From contig NC_135561.1 in NCBI RefSeq assembly GCF_964340395.1, positions 6,976,018 through 7,038,017 on the forward strand: DNA of 62,000 nucleotides. Direction: 5' to 3'. The notes under the pieces are model-generated. The model was given only the letters and a program-made list of their open reading frames with translations. It was not told the DNA's origin and ran no database searches. This document shows, in pieces, positions 1 through 12,786 of the stretch (its first letter is position 1; every line of letters starts with the position of its first letter). A program made the translations under genes and the position numbers. Source of the stretch: Glandiceps talaboti (taxonomy: Eukaryota; Hemichordata; Enteropneusta; Spengelidae).

Positions 1-42
1 AGTAAAGATTTAGTCCGACCTCAGTGGGTTGAAAAAGATGCA

Positions 43-44
<2 letters not shown>

Positions 45-73
<29 letters not shown>

Positions 74-172
74 CATACATACATACATACATACATACAC
101 ACACATGTATACATACATACATACATACATACATACATACATACATACATACATACATACATACATACATAC
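45..172. repeat. (ACAT)n microsatellite
   Basis: Nearly uninterrupted ACAT tetranucleotide run, broken once near 98-110 by a short ACAC/TGTAT patch. Open frames on both strands here are products of the 4-bp repeat and are not genes. The rest of 1-992 is AT-rich and shows no gene. Confidence 0.97.
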
Positions 173-394
173 GAATACATCAAATTAATATGGAATACGT
201 TTTCAATGAGTAAATTACACCAATACGAAATACACGTAGTCACATATGCTTCCATCATATGAAAGTAGCCTGTATGACAAGAATTAGAAACGGATTATTG
301 TCTTTCACGATATGTCGAGAATTATCTGAATTTGGTTTATTCAGTAAATATATTCTGGCATGCGTACTGCAAATGACGATCGGATAGTTTTCTT

Positions 395-525
395 TGTCAA
401 GCTGAAGAAAATACACTTTACCTAAAGTTTCTTGTCACTTCAAGTAGAAGACGAGTAGTGACAAATTCCTTATACTAGTTAACGAGTATTTTCCGGCTGA
501 ATGAAGAAAAGGTGTGTTTTGGGAA
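395..525. repeat. Hairpin-type dispersed repeat, copy 1 (diverged)
   Basis: The stretch reading GACGAGTAGTGACAAA followed by ACGAGTATTTTCC and GCTGAATGAAGAAAA matches a second locus at 22715-22815 in the same order. The left side here, an AGCTGAAGAAAATAC stretch, is a decayed partner of the right side, so the unit was probably palindromic. No coding content is seen. Probably a small non-autonomous element. Confidence 0.5.
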
Positions 526-992
526 TATACAATATACTCTACTCAAAGTTAATATATCACATCCCCCCCCCCCCATCCCCGTTAGTTAAAACTGACAGCA
601 CCCTAAGTCGAGGTTAATTAAATATTAGTGTTCCCTGTCATCGTAATGCTTCATATTATTATATTCCCAGTCTACGGTCTTCATACGTATATACCCATCA
701 AACTCTCAAACTTACTACAACTAACTGGAGAGAAACCATGACAATTATTATTAATTTGCCATTTTCGGAATGTTTAGATTTTTGAAACAAAAATGCACCA
801 AGTGCAGTCGCTATTGCAACTTAGCTAGAGCAATCTATTTCAGATTATATATGTATGTAAATGTGGAAATACAATTTATTTTACAATAATGCGATTATGA
901 ATTACAATATCAGAGTGTAATATATATATATGGCAAGAGCACGTCAACAGTTTTCTAACTTACCTTAGGTCATTTCACATTAATCAAAGAAA

Positions 993-2090
993 ATGCGTAG
1001 TCCTCTTCCAACTGTGATTGTGATCGTGATATTTATTTGTTTATTGATTGTATACACGGCTAGTTTATACAAGAATCTACAAAATCAAATAAATCGTTTG
1101 AATAATATCATAATTAGACCCATGGACAGACGTGCTCCTTTATTACTGGATGACAGTGTTGGTAGGATACCGTACAGAGAAGCTCCTTCATCACTGGATG
1201 ACAGTGTTGGTAAAATACCGTACAGAGAAGCTCCTTCATCACTGGATGACAGTGTTGGTAAAATACCGTACAGAGAAGCTCCTTCATCACTGGATGACAG
1301 TGTTGGTAAAATACCGTACAGAGAAGCTCCTTCATCACTGGATGACAGTGTTGGTAAAATACCGTACAGAGAAGCTCCTTCATCACTGGATGACAGTGTT
1401 GGTAAAATACCGTACAGAGAAGCTCCTTCATCACTGGATGACAGTGTTGGTAAAATACCGTACAGAGAAGCTCCTTCATCACTGGATGACAGTGACGGTA
1501 AGATGTACATTACAGAAATACAACCGTTGCAGTAAATTGAACAGAAATTGCTGTGATCTGAGAGTTGTTTGTACGTTTATTGGTTGAAGGTGTCAAAACG
1601 TTTTTCCTTGTTACAATATCAGTTTGAAACTGATAGGTAAACGTCTCCATTGTAAAACAACACTGATGACTGAAAGATTTTTAATTTTCATTATAGACTG
1701 CATCCTATCTTGTGCTGTGGTTAGGTGTGTGCATGCATACTTGTATATTAAGGTGTCCATTTGGTACTGTGATAAGAGAAGTAACATTCCAGTACCTTCG
1801 AAGTCAAGTTTAGTTGTACTCCTCCCCATCTCGTCCCCATTATTTCAACTGTGCTCTCAATTTCATTAATGGGCTCTTTTTACTTCATACTTTTTACACA
1901 ACAAAAGCGTCTACAAACTCCTTAACCGTGAATAAAACTGTCTGCATTATTGTTAGCCATGACACTATCTCCATGTTGTACACTGTCACAATGCCAACCA
2001 ACCCATAAACATGTGCTGCCATGCCTAAGACTGCATCTGTCATTCAGCCAAGGGTGTGGGAAAAATCGTCTAAACCTTGACCAGGTCTCG

Positions 2091-2180
<90 letters not shown>

Positions 2181-5100
2181 CTCTCTATATATCCAAAGAC
2201 GCTCTCTGTGAGCACTTTACAACACCCAGGTTTTTGTGGTTATCTACTACAGAATCTGTTTATTAACATGACAACCTGTAAGTGCATGGGGGTTATGTAA
2301 CAGAGCTACAGGAGAAAATGCCGAACTTTTCAGTGAGTGGAGATGCGGAAAGACCTATTCGAATTGAGACTGTAATGTTGTGACAAGTCCTTGCCAGGGA
2401 TTTAACAATAAACGTCTTGGGGAAACATCAGATAACTTGGCCGAGATGTATGAGCTGGGTTTCTCTAGTGACTTTGTTCATTAATATGATACTGGGTAAT
2501 TGTACTTGGCTATGTAATAGGATCATAGAAGGGTGACATTCTGAGAGAAACATACAAACTCGTCAAATTTGAAGTATAACTTATAAAGTACAGGTCCTTG
2601 CCCTTTTAATTATTTCTAACAGGACACTTTTGAGTAACCATCAGTTATTTTCAGTTATTTTGACTGTGGTGAAATAAGGGATAGTTACCCAAAAGTGTGA
2701 TGTTAAAACCACTTAATGAACTCGCACCTGTACTATCACGATCGGTTATCCACCACTACAGCTGACAAAACAATGTTCATAGATCCAAATAATTCATATC
2801 AGCAAAAGTAATGGTTATGATGAAACAGAAAAATGTCTCTTGTCTCTTGTGTGTGTGTGTTCATGTATGTTTGGATGTCTGTCTGTGGACAAAATATCTA
2901 TAAAAAAAAACTACTGCATTGATACTGCACATCTTCCATATGCTAATAACAATAACTGATTAGATTTTGGTAAACATACAATCAACATTAATTAGTCATT
3001 TTCATAATTGATGGTGTTTAGTAATTAGGCTATATCTTAAGAATGCACACCTAAAATTCAACAAAATTGGTACAGGCAAAGTTTGCGACTTCTTCATAAC
3101 AATACACAGAATGTGATTATACGCTTTGAATGATAAGACACTTTGGAAACATACTGAATACCTTGTTAGATTTTGTTTTCTAAAATTACATCATATACTT
3201 ACTAATTTTGTTGGTAAAAGAGATCCTAGGCGAGGAAACCAATTGCAGCTTATCCTTTGCACCACCACATACCATTCCGATGATAGCTCTTGCGAGTTTT
3301 CCAGGCTCTGGTAATTCATGGACACAGCATCTGTTACAACAAGCTACTGGTATTTATACAGGAGATATGGGTCGAAGTAACCCATTATACCACGCTGGTT
3401 AGTGTATGTATGTATGTATGTATGTATGTATGTATGTATGTATGTATGTATGTATGTATGTATGTATGTATGTATGTATGTGTGTGCGTGTGTGTGTGTG
3501 TGTTTATGTATGTATGTATGTATGTATGTATGTACGTATGTATGTATGTATGTATGTATGTATGTATATAATAGTATGTATGTATGTGTGTGTATGTATG
3601 TATGTATGTATGTATGTATGTATGTATGTATGTATGTATGTGTTTATGCGTGCGTGTGTGTGTATGTATGTATGTATGTATGTATGTATGCATGTATGTA
3701 TGTATGTATGTATGTATGTATGTATGTATGTATGTATGTGTGTGTATGTTTATGTCTATGTATGTATGTGTATATATGTGTGTACATGTATGTATGTATG
3801 TATGTATGTATGCGTACATATGTATAGGTAAGAGTACTGGGTGCACGGTTTCAAATTTTTCACCAGAAAAGTCTCAATAAATGTTTCGCGTGTCTCATTG
3901 CAAATTTGTTTTGAAGAATAGGTAAGTCATCACAGTAGTTGGTGTTTTGATGATATTTGAAGTGACTTCATATATGATTGTCTATTTGTCTAAAAATACT
4001 TTTGTGCCTGTTTGTTTGTTTGTTTAATTATCCCCGACAGCGATTTCTGTTGTAAATTCTGAATGCAGCCTGACATACAGTTAAGTATTATAAAGCACCA
4101 AAAATAAATGTCTTCTTGAAAGTTTTATTTCCAACCAACCAACCAACCAACCAACCAACCAACCAACCAACCAATCAATCAATCAAACGTTATATATAGT
4201 CCATCAAATATTTGTTTATACAGCTAGCAATGGTGACGTATGCAAATTATTATTATAAAAAAAGAAAGAACATTCGGAAGAGACTTTTCTTGTTTGGAAA
4301 TATTTATAAATTTGATCGAGTGTATGTGAAAGCAGTACAACCATACTGAAAGTTTGTTGTGTGAATATCATTCTTTATACCCACATAAATAAAAATGCCA
4401 GAATAATAACATCAAGTGTTTGGAATTGTTTTGGCACATAGGGTTTCTTGGCAATCGAGAAGAGAGGACCAGTGGAACGGTACTGACGCTCAAAACTCAC
4501 AAAACAGACGGTGGAGCGTTCAAGTCAGCCATATTACTCCTTCGTGACCCACACAAGGCAATCATAGCAGAATTCAATCGTCGTAGAGCTGGAAAAACTG
4601 GCGTCACTGACCCTTCTCGTTTTGAAACACAAGGTAATAAAGAAGGAAAGTCTGGCTGACTGGAAAGGCCGGTAAGAAATTAACTAAAACACAATTAACT
4701 ATTCAGACAGATATTCAGTCAGTCAGTCAGTCAGTCAGTCAGTCAGTCAGTTAGTCAGTCAGTCAGTCAGTCAGTCAGTCAGTCAGATAGACAGACAGAC
4801 GGTGGGTCGGTCGGTCATCCGTCCGTCCGTCTGTCTGTCTGTCTGCCTGTCGGTATGACTGACTGGATATGTGTCTGGATAGTTGTGTTTCAGTTTTTCT
4901 ACCTGAATTTCCATAAGTCTGTTGGTCATGGTCAATTGCGTTGTATAGCATTGTGGCAGTCAGGTCTGCTGTAAGCTGTCCTTTGCCAAGATTTTGTTTC
5001 GAAGGTAAGGGAAAAATGGCATACGGTGAACATCAAATCATAGCCATTGTACATAGACCACATACAGTAAATGTTCTGACTGCACAATGCACGTGTATTG

Positions 5101-5733
5101 AAAACTCAATGTGTGGTAGCTGGCATATAGAAGGGAGGCAATTCTGGTGGTGGTGGTGGTGGTGGTGGTGGTGGTGGTGGTGGTGGTGGCGGTGGTGGTG
5201 GTGGTGGTGGTGGTGGCGGCGGTGGTGGTGGTGGTGGTGGTGGTGGTGGCGGTGGTGATGGTGGTGGCAATATGGCATTAGAAAATATGTTGATCGGTGG
5301 TGAAAGAGACGGTGGGGTGATGAAAGAGAGGAACGAAAGTAATGTTCTTATGGTGCGAGTCTTATACATGTTATATATACCTATCGTTTCAGAATGGAGT
5401 GACACCGTATATACCTCGGGTAAGATCTGGTTCAACAGAACAATGAAATGGCTCAATTTTACCAAACCATTGCTTGTGGTTAAATACGCCGATCTAAAAA
5501 GCGATACAGTTGGGGAAGTGCGCAAGATGGTGGAATTCCTGGGGTTTCGACTAACCCCAACAAGAGAACGTTGTCTACGCGATGACATTGAAGGACTCTT
5601 CAAGAGGAAGGGAAAAGAATTGTTACCACCAGATCCTTACACCAAAGACATGCATAAAACATTAGATTGGTATATCAGAGAAGTCAATGAGAAATTAATT
5701 AAATTGAATTACACTGAATTAGAAAGAGAATGA
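993..5733 (+). CDS. WSCD-like type II membrane sulfotransferase with tandem-repeat stem
   Basis: Proposed exons: 993-1497, 3221-3397, 4442-4633, 5393-5733. All junctions are GT-AG and phase 1, totalling 1215 nt (404 aa). Exon 1 starts at an ATG and encodes a short basic N-terminus, a membrane anchor (about residues 7-22) and a stem of 16-residue repeats (47-168). The later exons resemble the sulfotransferase domain of WSCD1/2. Residues 193-202 (ASFPGSGNSW) fit the 5'-phosphosulfate-binding loop, and R262-D263-P264 in an LLLRDPHKA segment fits the 3'-phosphate-binding motif. N176-C-S is a possible glycosylation site. By family knowledge such enzymes transfer sulfate from PAPS to glycans in the Golgi; the substrate is unknown. 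The catalytic exons are secure. The join of exon 1 to 3221 is inferred from matching phase and an excellent donor at 1498, but the acceptor at 3219-3220 has a weak pyrimidine tract, so extra exons are possible. Confidence 0.72.
1131..1502 (+). repeat. 48-bp coding minisatellite (sulfotransferase stem)
   Basis: Eight units of 48 bp, each encoding 16 residues (consensus EAPSSLDDSVGKIPYR). The first unit is degenerate (RAPLLL start, R for K), the next six encode identical peptides, and the last is cut short after DSDGK. The near-perfect identity implies recent expansion or homogenisation. Every unit carries GGTAAAAT at the position where the last unit carries GGTAAGAT, the inferred splice donor. 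Confidence 0.95.
2092..2177. repeat. (CA)n microsatellite
   Basis: About 43 uninterrupted CA dinucleotides followed by a short CT run, in intron 1 of the sulfotransferase gene model. It has Z-DNA-forming potential. No other structure is seen between 1536 and 2840. Confidence 0.97.
2840..2995 (+). repeat. TCTG-cored dispersed repeat, copy 1
   Basis: A TG/TCTG stretch is followed by ACAAAATATCTATAAAAAA, then ACTACTGCATTGATACTGCA and a CATCTTCCATATGCTAATAACAA segment ending near TTAGATTTTGGTA. The same order (microsatellite core, ATATCTCAAAAA, TCTTCCATATGGTAATGACAA, TTAGATTTGATTTTGGTA) recurs at 48140-48395. Microsatellite-cored elements of this layout are common in marine invertebrate genomes. 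The family assignment is inference. Confidence 0.6.
3398..3826. repeat. (GTAT)n microsatellite block directly after a splice donor
   Basis: About 425 bp of GTAT repeats with GTGT interruptions, starting within a few bases of the sulfotransferase exon 2 donor (GTTAGT at 3398). All open frames here on either strand are periodic artefacts. Confidence 0.97.
4132..4186. repeat. (AACC)n then (AATC)n microsatellite
   Basis: Short tetranucleotide run in intron 2 of the sulfotransferase gene, shifting from AACC to AATC units. Nothing else is recognised between 3830 and 4440. Confidence 0.95.
4715..4856. repeat. (CAGT)n / (CAGA)n / (CGGT)n / (CTGT)n compound microsatellite
   Basis: A CAGT run passes into CAGA, then GGTC, then CCGT and CTGT units. 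The left CAGA/CGGT units are partly complementary to the right CCGT/CTGT units, so the block can fold back. It lies in intron 3 of the sulfotransferase gene. Confidence 0.93.
5143..5271. repeat. (GGT)n microsatellite
   Basis: About 43 GGT triplets with a few GGC and GAT variants, about 120 bp upstream of the exon 4 acceptor of the sulfotransferase gene. The run has strong G/C strand asymmetry. Apparent poly-Trp, poly-His and poly-Pro frames are artefacts. Confidence 0.96.
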
Positions 5734-8337
5734 TAGAGAGTATGTCTACCTCCAACTTTTATTGATATCTGATACTATATGTTTTAATGGTTAAACATTT
5801 TAATATATGGCCTGTGTCTTCTTTTTGAGGAGAGAATGACGAACATTTTAATACTATATTGAACTGTTATTAGAATTGTTTCTGGTCAGCGTGCGCATCA
5901 CTCAAAACACCCCTGCATCGATCTTTTGTTTTCATCTTTGTCAGGCCCATGCAGTCTGCAGATCCGGGGGGGGGGGGGCAGGAGGCAGGGGGACACAAAC
6001 ATAACCCTCCTTACAATAATTGATGCTTCAATGACGACAACTACAAACCCAATCTTGAACAAATAAATAACGTCTGTCACACATACACACTTGCTCTAAA
6101 GTATTAAATAAAAAGAACAGTAACTGCCATAAATAGTAGACTGAGTGACAGGTTTGTTGAGAACACAAAGAAAATGTGTCGTCACACCACTTTAGGCAAA
6201 ATGTCCTGACCAGAATTTTTTTCTTCTTCAAATATTGATACACATGTTTTCTCTAAGCTTTACGTTTCAGATTTTCATCGACAGAAGACAGTAAAAAATA
6301 GTTTTATATTCATATATGCTTAATTTAGATAATTATGTTATCAAGTATGTCCAATTCAATCTTTAGGAAAGGAGGCATTTGTTGATTTTCCTTAGCACAA
6401 TGGTATATAAACTCTCTGAAAGTGTGGTAACTTTTCTTTAAATTTACACAAAAAAATTACTGTTCTGTATTAAGGTATCAATGAACATTGTTTTACTTTC
6501 TGAAGGGTTGTTGGGTAGAGTTAGGCTAGGGAGACAGTTAATATTCATAAAAAAATATACAAATCCACTTTATTAATGTATTTAGACACATTTGAGTAAG
6601 AATTAGCATGGGGCTATAAAAAAAGTAATGCATATGTGTTTGGATATAATTTAAGGTTAAATAAGTGAGTTTTACACTTAGGATGTAGTTATTGGAAAAG
6701 TCCAGTCAGACTTATTTCTGCCTTTAGTACATTAATTGTATTGATTATGGATATCAAGATTATATGTAATTGTGGGTGATATGATAGCATCTCGGTATCT
6801 TCTTCAGCTTTGAAAAATTGTAAAATATCCCTACTGCACTTGACATGTGTTCGGCCAAGTTTAGGACTTCCTCCAGAGGTTTATGGGAAACCCTCTGGTT
6901 GTGACGTCACATTTACCACATTTCTTTGTCTTGCAATCGATAAACACAGAGTGTCAAAATATTATAGAGAGTGTGGTACATATGGATAAGTTTTGTATCT
7001 CAATTTTAGGTGGTGGAATTAAGTATCATTCATTAATAATATTATACTATAAGTGAAATTTGATTTTTTTTTCATGGGTGTCTGATAAAACTTCAGAAAT
7101 GGCCTGTTTACTTTTAGAATTACTTTCACACGGAGGAAATTAGAATCAATTGTAAAATAATTATGGGAAACGTTTGGTCGAATAAAAATCGTATCTCTTA
7201 TAGTATATTGTCGTTTGATTTGTCATTTCGTATGTTTTTCTTTACTTTTACTACACCTCATCAAATCATCCCACAAGTACTGTCACCAACAAGTATCTTG
7301 TCTGAGGGTCGAATCAATTTCACTACAACAACAAAAACTAAAGACTAAATCAAGATCAAATAAAATCCCGACCTACCTACCCTACTTTCATGTTATTAGT
7401 AACAAAAGTTTGTTTTTATTTGTCAATACTGTTATTAAGGAGTAATCCATTGAATGATAATATGACAATACATGATAAATATACAAAATATCATAGATCA
7501 TATTTACAACGTATCAAAATTTATGATTATATAAAAATAATATGTTGTATGTGAAGTGTGAAGTGTGACGTGGGAAGTGTGAAGTGGGAAGTGGGAAGTG
7601 TGAAATCCTAATAGGCTTTCGTAGTTGTATGAAATAAATTTATCAATCTTTTTTTTAATTGAGAATCATATTTCTTTTATAAAGAATAGTTACATGGAAT
7701 TAGTCAAGCTTGTGGCTACTAGAAAAAAATCAATGTGTGATATTCGGTGCGTTTGTTTTGGACTGACAAACAGGGTATTGATAAAATCACATTTGACTTA
7801 CACACAAATCAAACATCAGACCTTTCTGACTAACACATAGCTCTCTGCTTTACAACATACAAATTGTTCATTCTACAGTGCGTTTGACAACCCGGCCCCT
7901 TCAATGAAAAGATATGAACTGTTGATACCTATCACCATGGCAGCCACGTATATAGGGCAGTAACTCGTCACGTGAGTAGAAGGTGACCTAACTAACGCAC
8001 ACGACTTGTCTTGGGGAATGGTCGATTAGTGTTATATTTAAAACTGACTGGACGAGAATAGGCCCCAGATTCAAGGCTAGTGCACTTTCCAAGGCTATAT
8101 ACAGTGTTTTTGTTTGCAGACAAGTTAACCGGTAGGTAAACAAGTCCCCTCACCCACGTATCACTTACATATTTGTGACGCAAAAGCTAATCATATCACA
8201 CAAAGATATGGTTGCAATGGACGATTTTCAGCTTATAACTTGTTGGCTTAAAGGTCGAAGATAATGTTCCTTGGGTTATATCTTAAACCAGAAATCATTG
8301 TTTTGTTTCAGTGATAGTTCCGATGTAATTTACCAAG
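5734..8337. other. Intergenic region, sulfotransferase to NWD gene
   Basis: AT-rich DNA with no convincing exon on either strand. It holds a poly-G run near 5966-5978 and a short purine-rich tandem of GTGAAGTGTGAAGTGGGAA type near 7550-7605. It must contain the 3' UTR of the upstream gene and the promoter of the downstream one, but I see no clear signals for either. Confidence 0.6.
7550..7606. repeat. Short tandem of GTGAAGTGGGAAGT type
   Basis: Degenerate 7-9 bp units (GTGAAGT, GGGAAGT) repeated about seven times. It is intergenic and no function is evident. Confidence 0.8.
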
Positions 8338-11300
8338 ATGTCGGACGTAGCAAGTCAGTTGTTAAATGGTAGATTGGGCACCACCCTACCACCACTTAGA
8401 TCAAGGGTTGTCCGTATATTTACAAGTTCAACATTTACAGGTATGTTTCCAAACTACTGTGTTCCATGTAAAGAGGAGCACAATTATGTTATTTCCAAAC
8501 AAGAAATGTATCATTCGTAAACTGTTGTTCAAATTAATTTGCATGAAAAACTAAACTAGACATGGACTTTCAATTAATACCTTGTTGGTGGAAGCTTGGA
8601 ACCACGGGGGAAGTTTGAGACCACTTTGCCCGAGCGGATAAAACACTGTGTCATCGGTATTCTTGTGAAATCCAAATTAAAACATTCAAAATAACTTCTC
8701 AACACATGAATTCATATAGGTAAAATTTTATTGACTTGCATGGTTGCCATGATGACCTCACTGAGGTCATGGTGCTGACATGTTTGTAGTGTACACGCCG
8801 TCTGAAAGATGAATGGGTTTACATACCATGGCTATTGTTGTATGACAAAGACACACCTTATATACATGCGGTGTCAACAATAAGTTTAGGGCATAATGCA
8901 ATTCGTGATAAAGCACATTTGCGTCGATTTTTAAAAAAATCATTTTTACTTTACGGTGTCACACGCGGCTACGGACACAGTAAAGAGGAAGCGCACTGGT
9001 ACCCCCACCCCCATGGTTACCCGTCGCAATCACTCTAAATAAAGTGTCAATATAATAGAGACATTACGCCATTTTCATGATCCAATAGTGTTACAGTGCT
9101 TATTGTCAAATAATTTTACTTTACTCGTGTCAGATGCGAGTACAAAGAAATTAAAGGGGTGACCGCTGGTACACTACGTGACCCTTCTCTCCGTCTTTTC
9201 ACACAATCCTTCTCTTTCTTTACCTCCAGTGTATGTCAATCTATTTTCTCTGCACTATATGCACATTCAAATTCCAATATTCAATACTGCGGTCCCCGTT
9301 ACTCGTACTGTGCTACAATCGTTGAATTCCATGCCATTTTTCATGGGGTAAGAGGTGGAGGGCGATACGTTCAACTATTATAGGAAATGTACCATACAAT
9401 AGCTGAATTCCATGCCATTTATTCAGACGTATTACCTTTTTATTTATTTATTGATTACACGTAACAAAACCCTGGGGATTTGTTAAAGGTACAAATAAAA
9501 TAAAATTGGAAAAAAAAGAATCATAATAATAACACTTATAGGCTTTTTAAAAGTAACATTACACATCATAATAAAGACTACAATACAAAACAAACAACAA
9601 CAATAACTATATATTCAACGAGTTTAATTACCATTGATTGCCAAAGGCATAGCATACATGACTGTGTGTAATGTATGCACAATATTACAAACTTGAAAGC
9701 AGTGTTTCTAGGCCAACATTACACTGATATAGGTGGCTGCCATAGTAACATCGCTTGAGGTCAAGGGACTATGTCGCGTATTGTACACCTTGTCAAATAC
9801 ATGAATGGATACGGTTATTGTAGTATTTACATGGGCACCAATGTATTGTTCAAAATGAAAGTTCAAACTACACAGAACTAGTATTCGACGTCTAAATACT
9901 AGTTGGTATCAAATGGCTTCCATCCAAACACTTGTTGAAAAGGTCACTTGGAATTATCGGTTCATTGTGAGCCTCAGACTTCTGAATAGGGAAAATATGA
10001 CTTAAAATGGAACTTAGAAGAAAATAACAACATGGCAGTTAGTGTGCACTATAATTAGACTGACTTCCAAAATGGAATAGAATCACCTAGGTGATAGAGA
10101 ATGAATGGCGTTGTTTAATAATTCATATGTGGAATATAACTTGTTTCCCCTTACCCTGACATGAGAAGAACATCATATCCAAAAATTTTACAAACACCTT
10201 AAATAAAGGTAGCACAAATACTAGCTTGTTTACTACGCTGTCGAGATAGATAGTTTGCTAGTCCATAGACTCTCCTTGCGGATGATAAATGGCGAGTAGT
10301 AGTCGTACCTCCTAGCCCTCATAATCTCCGATGGCTAGGAGGTACCACCATGGCTATACCTAATAAGCCTATTTGTGCATCAATACGTCGGATAGTGTAA
10401 TTGTACAAAATGTTTTGAAAGCTCAGATATTGTATTTTATCTAAATTTGAAAAAAAATGTTTAGGCCTAATAAAAAAGAATTGTGTGGTTCCGATTAAGC
10501 TCAATTTTAGAATAGGTGGGGTAGGTAGATATTTGTTATTTTATATTTTATTTTCTGTGTGGGTGTCTAGTACAGATCAGGTTTTCCATTGTTTTCCAAA
10601 TGGTCTCTGTGTTATTTATTTCTTCCTATCAGATGTACAGCCATTACAGATCCGAAAAACAGTTTTATTTTGTCTTTTTGAGTTGATGTCAGTTTAAAAT
10701 TTCCGCATCAACTGTTTCTCGCGAGTCTTCACAATTTTCGCGATTTTATTTTTTTTCTCGAATACGTAAAAAAAAGTTTAGGGTCGGCAGTGAAAAGCCA
10801 GGTGGGGTCGGGTAACCGGAACCAAACAATTACTTTTTTAGGCCTTACAGGGGTTGGACTAATTGTTAGTCAAATATCTCCAATCCCATTTTCCTATATT
10901 ATCATATTATCATTTACCAACTTAGCACACTGCATCTTTTATATGTGAATAAATTAATATTGTGCGGGTTTTGTATCCCCTTCCTTATTTCCATTCCTTT
11001 TTTTTCTCTTTCCGATTTTCTGAGTTTCTCTCCTTGTGTTCTAATCTCCCATCTCTATCTAGCTTTCCGCGTCGTCCTAAATTGTAGTTTGTTTTCATCT
11101 ATTTTGTATTTCAAGATTCGAGTTTATTCAAAGCATAAATGTCTAGAGTCGTACACCAATCTGTTAAATCAGTTCGTGTAGCCTCTGTGTGTCAACCAAG
11201 GTCCTGACCCGTGTTTCATACTCAGGGTTTGCACTGGTACGGTTTACGCCAAATATACTGTAGTGCCATCACCGTAGTAACACTTATATTGTGACGTGAC

Positions 11301-12697
11301 ATGTATCTGCGTGACGTCATTTCGACTACCCTTACATTCATAACGTCAGCACTAATAAGATCTATAAACACTTCTGAGTGACTACCCCCATGTGGATGCA
11401 TCGTCGTAAACCATAGCCTCTTTTACGGCACCGTCCAAGACGCACTACAGTATTGCGGAAGAAATAACAGCTCTGGTTTGCGAGAATGATGGGGATGGTA
11501 TGTATACCAGGGATGCCATATACGCAAGGGCGTGAGTGAAGTCAGTGTGTATATATGGAATCAGTTTATCTCCTAAAGCCTATTATTGATATGACCAAAG
11601 ATGGCAACTTGTAATAATCTATAATCCAAAGTCAATAATTGTGTCAGCCTGGTTATCTACAATGCGCATGCTCCATCGTGTAACAGCTACTAGGTGATGG
11701 ATGTGTTTTGATTGTTTGAATTCTTGGATATCCGACACTGGGAGATGAAAAAAGATATCAATAAAAGTGGTATTAAATATCCATATGTTACACACCCATA
11801 TACGATAGATAAGGAGATAGCACAGCGATAGAGTTGATATGCCATACTACATTGTCATGGCTAAATACTGAAAAAAAAATCATGCTAAATGTACACATGT
11901 GCATATGGCCACAGATAACTAACACACAGATTCGCAACAAGCCTTCTCCCATTGTTCGATCATAGCCTCGGATAAACATTGTGTTAGTTATCTGTCATAT
12001 GTCGGAGGTCGCTATAGACACTGTTGTGTTTGTGTAGACAAAGAATGAAGGAAATAATCGGTATAAGTATAGTGTGAAGTACACTATGTATAGTATGCAA
12101 ACATGAACATTAAAGATACCATTGTGCAGCTTGTAGTTTGTTCAAACACGTAATAAGTATTACTAGGTGTGTACATGGAAGTATACTTCCATGGTGTGTA
12201 TAAGTGGTATATGTTCGTTGATATAAACAATTTTTTAAGAAAACTAATCACCCACTCCATGTTTTATAGTCTCAGCTCACATTAGGATTAAAATGTAAAT
12301 GTGAAAAGCAATTTGTTTGAAAAAGTTGGCTATGAAGAGAATAATGACGTGAATTATAGTGGCTCCATTGATGATAACACTAATACGAGAGATCTGGGAT
12401 TGAATCATAGGCCTTTAAGAACTTATTCTATAAAATTAAGAAAGTGGAAAACCACTGTGTTTCTATGTAACATAAATTCGAAACAGATTTATGATACCAC
12501 TTTGTAAGACTCGTTTTACAGGTAATACGAATGACTTATTTTGTATATAGTGACATTCCCCGGTAGCATATTACAGCGACTCCACCAACTGTTACCACTG
12601 TCTTACCTGTACGATCAATACTATAATTATTCCACGCTGTCTTACCCTCAGAATCAATCTTATATATGCCAAGCAAGCTGTCTTACCGTCCAATCAA

Positions 12698-12786
<89 letters not shown>

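Noticed and set aside
29-262. Open frames of Tyr-Ile-His-Thr or Met-Tyr-Val-Cys repeats over ACAT and GTAT tracts (also 3290-3880 and 22149-22499)
   Set aside because: They are forced by the 4-bp repeat on both strands and have no start context, splice support or homology.
1085-1510. Long minus-strand frames over the stem repeat
   Set aside because: A 48-bp period keeps several frames open on both strands. Only the plus-strand frame has an ATG, a membrane anchor and a splice donor.
5033-5603. Poly-His, poly-Trp and poly-Pro frames over the GGT run
   Set aside because: Trinucleotide repeat artefacts inside an intron of a gene on the plus strand.
8580-8665. tRNA-like GCCCGAGCGGATAAAACACT
   Set aside because: A D-arm-like string only. 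No matching anticodon arm, T arm or acceptor stem.
11225-11470. Possible inverted-repeat element around ACTGTAGTGC
   Set aside because: Only about 12 bp of pairing with poor continuation. Too weak to call without other copies.
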